From Cognatiluteimonas telluris (GTDB lineage: Bacteria; Pseudomonadota; Gammaproteobacteria; Xanthomonadales; Xanthomonadaceae), in assembly GCF_011320095.1 (NCBI RefSeq), contig NZ_JAANOY010000022.1, positions 1-32,679 on the forward strand: a stretch of DNA of 32,679 nt, given 5' to 3'. Of the stretch, positions 31,062 through 32,679 are shown in pieces. The number at the start of each line of letters is the position of its first letter. Within the stretch, counting starts at the first letter, position 1. The notes under the pieces were generated by a model that was not told the origin of the DNA, ran no database searches, and was given only the letters and a program-made list of their open reading frames with translations. The translations under genes and the position numbers were made by a program.

Positions 31062-32679
31062 TCAGCGCTTCATCGAAGCGAAGAACTCGTCGTTCGACTT
31101 GCTCGACTTCATCTTGTCGAGCAGGAACTCCATCGCGCCGATCTCGTCCATGCCGTGCAGCAGCTTGCGCAGGATCCAGATCTTCTGCAGCAGGTCCGGC
31201 TCGATCAGCAGGTCCTCGCGGCGGGTGCCGGAGCGGTTGATGTCGATCGCCGGGTACACGCGCTTCTCGGCGATGCGGCGGTTCAGGTGCACTTCCGAGT
31301 TGCCGGTGCCCTTGAACTCCTCGTAGATCACCTCGTCCATCTTGCTGCCGGTCTCGACCAGCGCGGTGGCGATGATGGTGAGCGAGCCGCCTTCCTCGAC
31401 GTTGCGCGCGGCGCCAAAGAACCGCTTCGGCCGGTGCAGCGCGTTGGCGTCGACACCGCCGGACAGGATCTTGCCCGACGAGGGCACGACGTTGTTGTAG
31501 GCGCGTGCCAGGCGGGTGATCGAGTCGAGCAGGATGACGACGTCCTTCTTGTGCTCGACCAGGCGCTTGGCGCGCTCGATCACCATTTCGGCGACCTGCA
31601 CGTGGCGGCCGGCGGGCTCGTCGAAGGTCGAGGAAATCACCTCGCCGCGCACCGTGCGCTGCATGTCGGTGACTTCTTCCGGCCGCTCGTCGATCAGCAG
31701 CACGATCAGGTGCACGTCGGGATGGTTGTGGGTGATGGCGGTGGCCATCTGCTGCATCATCATCGTCTTGCCGGCTTTCGGCGGCGACACGATCAACGCG
31801 CGCTGGCCTTTGCCCTGCGGCGCCATCAGGTCCAGGATGCGGCCGGTGATGTCCTCGGTCGAACCATCGCCGCGCTCCAGGCGGAACTTGCGGCGCGGGA
31901 ACAGCGGGGTGAGGTTCTCGAACAGGACCTTGTTCTTCGACGCCTCGATCGGTTCGCCGTTGATGGTGTCGACCACGGCCAGCGCGAAGTACCGCTCGCC
32001 GTCCTTCGGCCAGCGGATGCGGCCCGAAAGATGGTCGCCGGTGCGCAGGTTGAAGCGGCGGATCTGCGAGGGCGAGATGTAGGTGTCGTCGGGCCCGGCG
32101 AGGTAGCTCGCCTCGGCCGCGCGCAGGAAGCCGAAGCCGTCGGGCAGGATTTCCAGCACGCCGTCGGCGGCGACGCCTTCGCCATGGCGCGTGAGCACCT
32201 TCAGCACGGCGAAGATCACGTCCTGCTTGCGGGCGCGGGCGACGCCTTCGGAAATGTTCAGCTGCTCGGCGATGTCGAGCAGTTTCTGCGCCGGCATCCG
32301 CTTGAGGTCGCCCAGCGAGTACTGCGGGAAGCCTTCGGGGATGTTGGCCGGGCGCTGGGCGTTGAACTGCTGGTTGCTGTTGTCGTCCTGCGGCATGCCG
32401 TCGTCGCGCGGGCGGCCGTCGTTGCGGTTGCGCTCGCGGTCGCGGCGGTTGCGGAAGCGGTCGCGGCGATTGTTGTGGCGGTCGCCGCCTTCGCGCGGTT
32501 CCTGGCCGCCGCCCTGCGCCTGGCCACCCTGGCCGGCGTTGGACGGGTTGTTGGCCTGGACCGCAGGCGGCGCGGACTCGGCGTGCTGCGATGCCGGTGG
32601 CGCCGACGGTGGTGCGGCGGCAGGCGGCGCGGCGCTGGAGGGCGTGTCGGCCGCGGCACCGGATTCGGCGGCGGCAGCG
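31062..32679 (-). CDS. rho: Transcription termination factor Rho, 5' end outside the window
   Basis: The RecA-like core is complete: [16 protein letters not shown] (Walker A), [14 protein letters not shown], and the C-terminal KTGNSEVHL-type block seen as [17 protein letters not shown]. It is preceded by the RNA-binding domain and the Rho_N helices ([21 protein letters not shown]). Rho is the hexameric RNA-dependent helicase that ends transcription. An ATG at 32396 exists, but the frame stays open to the edge and encodes at least 94 more residues, Ala/Pro-rich then Arg/Asn/Asp-rich ([19 protein letters not shown]). Long disordered N-terminal extensions are usual for Xanthomonadaceae Rho, so the true start lies further right. 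Confidence 0.95.
   Translation of the reverse strand, partial: AAAAESGAAADTPSSAAPPAAAPPSAPPASQHAESAPPAVQANNPSNAGQGGQAQGGGQEPREGGDRHNNRRDRFRNRRDRERNRNDGRPRDDGMPQDDNSNQQFNAQRPANIPEGFPQYSLGDLKRMPAQKLLDIAEQLNISEGVARARKQDVIFAVLKVLTRHGEGVAADGVLEILPDGFGFLRAAEASYLAGPDDTYISPSQIRRFNLRTGDHLSGRIRWPKDGERYFALAVVDTINGEPIEASKNKVLFENLTPLFPRRKFRLERGDGSTEDITGRILDLMAPQGKGQRALIVSPPKAGKTMMMQQMATAITHNHPDVHLIVLLIDERPEEVTDMQRTVRGEVISSTFDEPAGRHVQVAEMVIERAKRLVEHKKDVVILLDSITRLARAYNNVVPSSGKILSGGVDANALHRPKRFFGAARNVEEGGSLTIIATALVETGSKMDEVIYEEFKGTGNSEVHLNRRIAEKRVYPAIDINRSGTRREDLLIEPDLLQKIWILRKLLHGMDEIGAMEFLLDKMKSSKSNDEFFASMKR

Overview
The window is high-GC DNA from a gammaproteobacterium, most likely a member of the Xanthomonadaceae/Lysobacteraceae (Lysobacter- or Luteimonas-like). 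The clues are a Rho factor with a long disordered N-terminal extension, a stand-alone aceE, a BlaI/M56 pair, a REP-associated transposase, and short REP-like palindromes between genes. The genus is inferred, not shown.

Layout. 1-5.9 kb holds housekeeping and accessory genes: a partial hypothetical, an OsmC-ACT pair, a six-EF-hand exported protein, an RluA-type pseudouridine synthase, and an exported DJ-1/PfpI-like protein next to a GlxA-type AraC regulator. 6.0-17.6 kb holds an Hsp31-like DJ-1 protein, a broken tail of an M23 peptidase gene, a DUF2785 protein, a short Hsp20, a membrane PAS-PAS-GGDEF diguanylate cyclase, cytochrome b561, an S41 peptidase, an alpha/beta hydrolase, a membrane protein-HTH operon, an intact M23 peptidase and a small membrane protein.

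17.7-23.7 kb is a compact island that looks less GC-rich than its surroundings and is full of defence and toxin-antitoxin type genes. On the minus strand are an EVE-like/HNH endonuclease and an operon RHH - GNAT acetyltransferase - HTH protein - ImmA/IrrE peptidase. Divergent from that operon is a ubiquitin-like conjugation cassette: a single-domain Ubl of the multiubiquitin family, an E2-like protein, a JAB-E1 fusion, and a convergent DUF6527 gene whose stop codon interlocks with that of the E1. Neither the E2-like protein nor the E1 shows a cysteine at the canonical thioester position. This is the most interesting system in the window.

23.9-32.7 kb returns to the core genome: aceE (pyruvate dehydrogenase E1), an STAS/SpoIIAA-like protein, a REP-associated transposase that has lost its usual tyrosine, a blaI-M56 peptidase pair, a second S41 peptidase, and rho, which runs off the right edge. 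Near-identical dyads lie in front of blaI and in front of the second S41 gene, so BlaI probably controls both as one regulon. No rRNA, tRNA or CRISPR array was seen.
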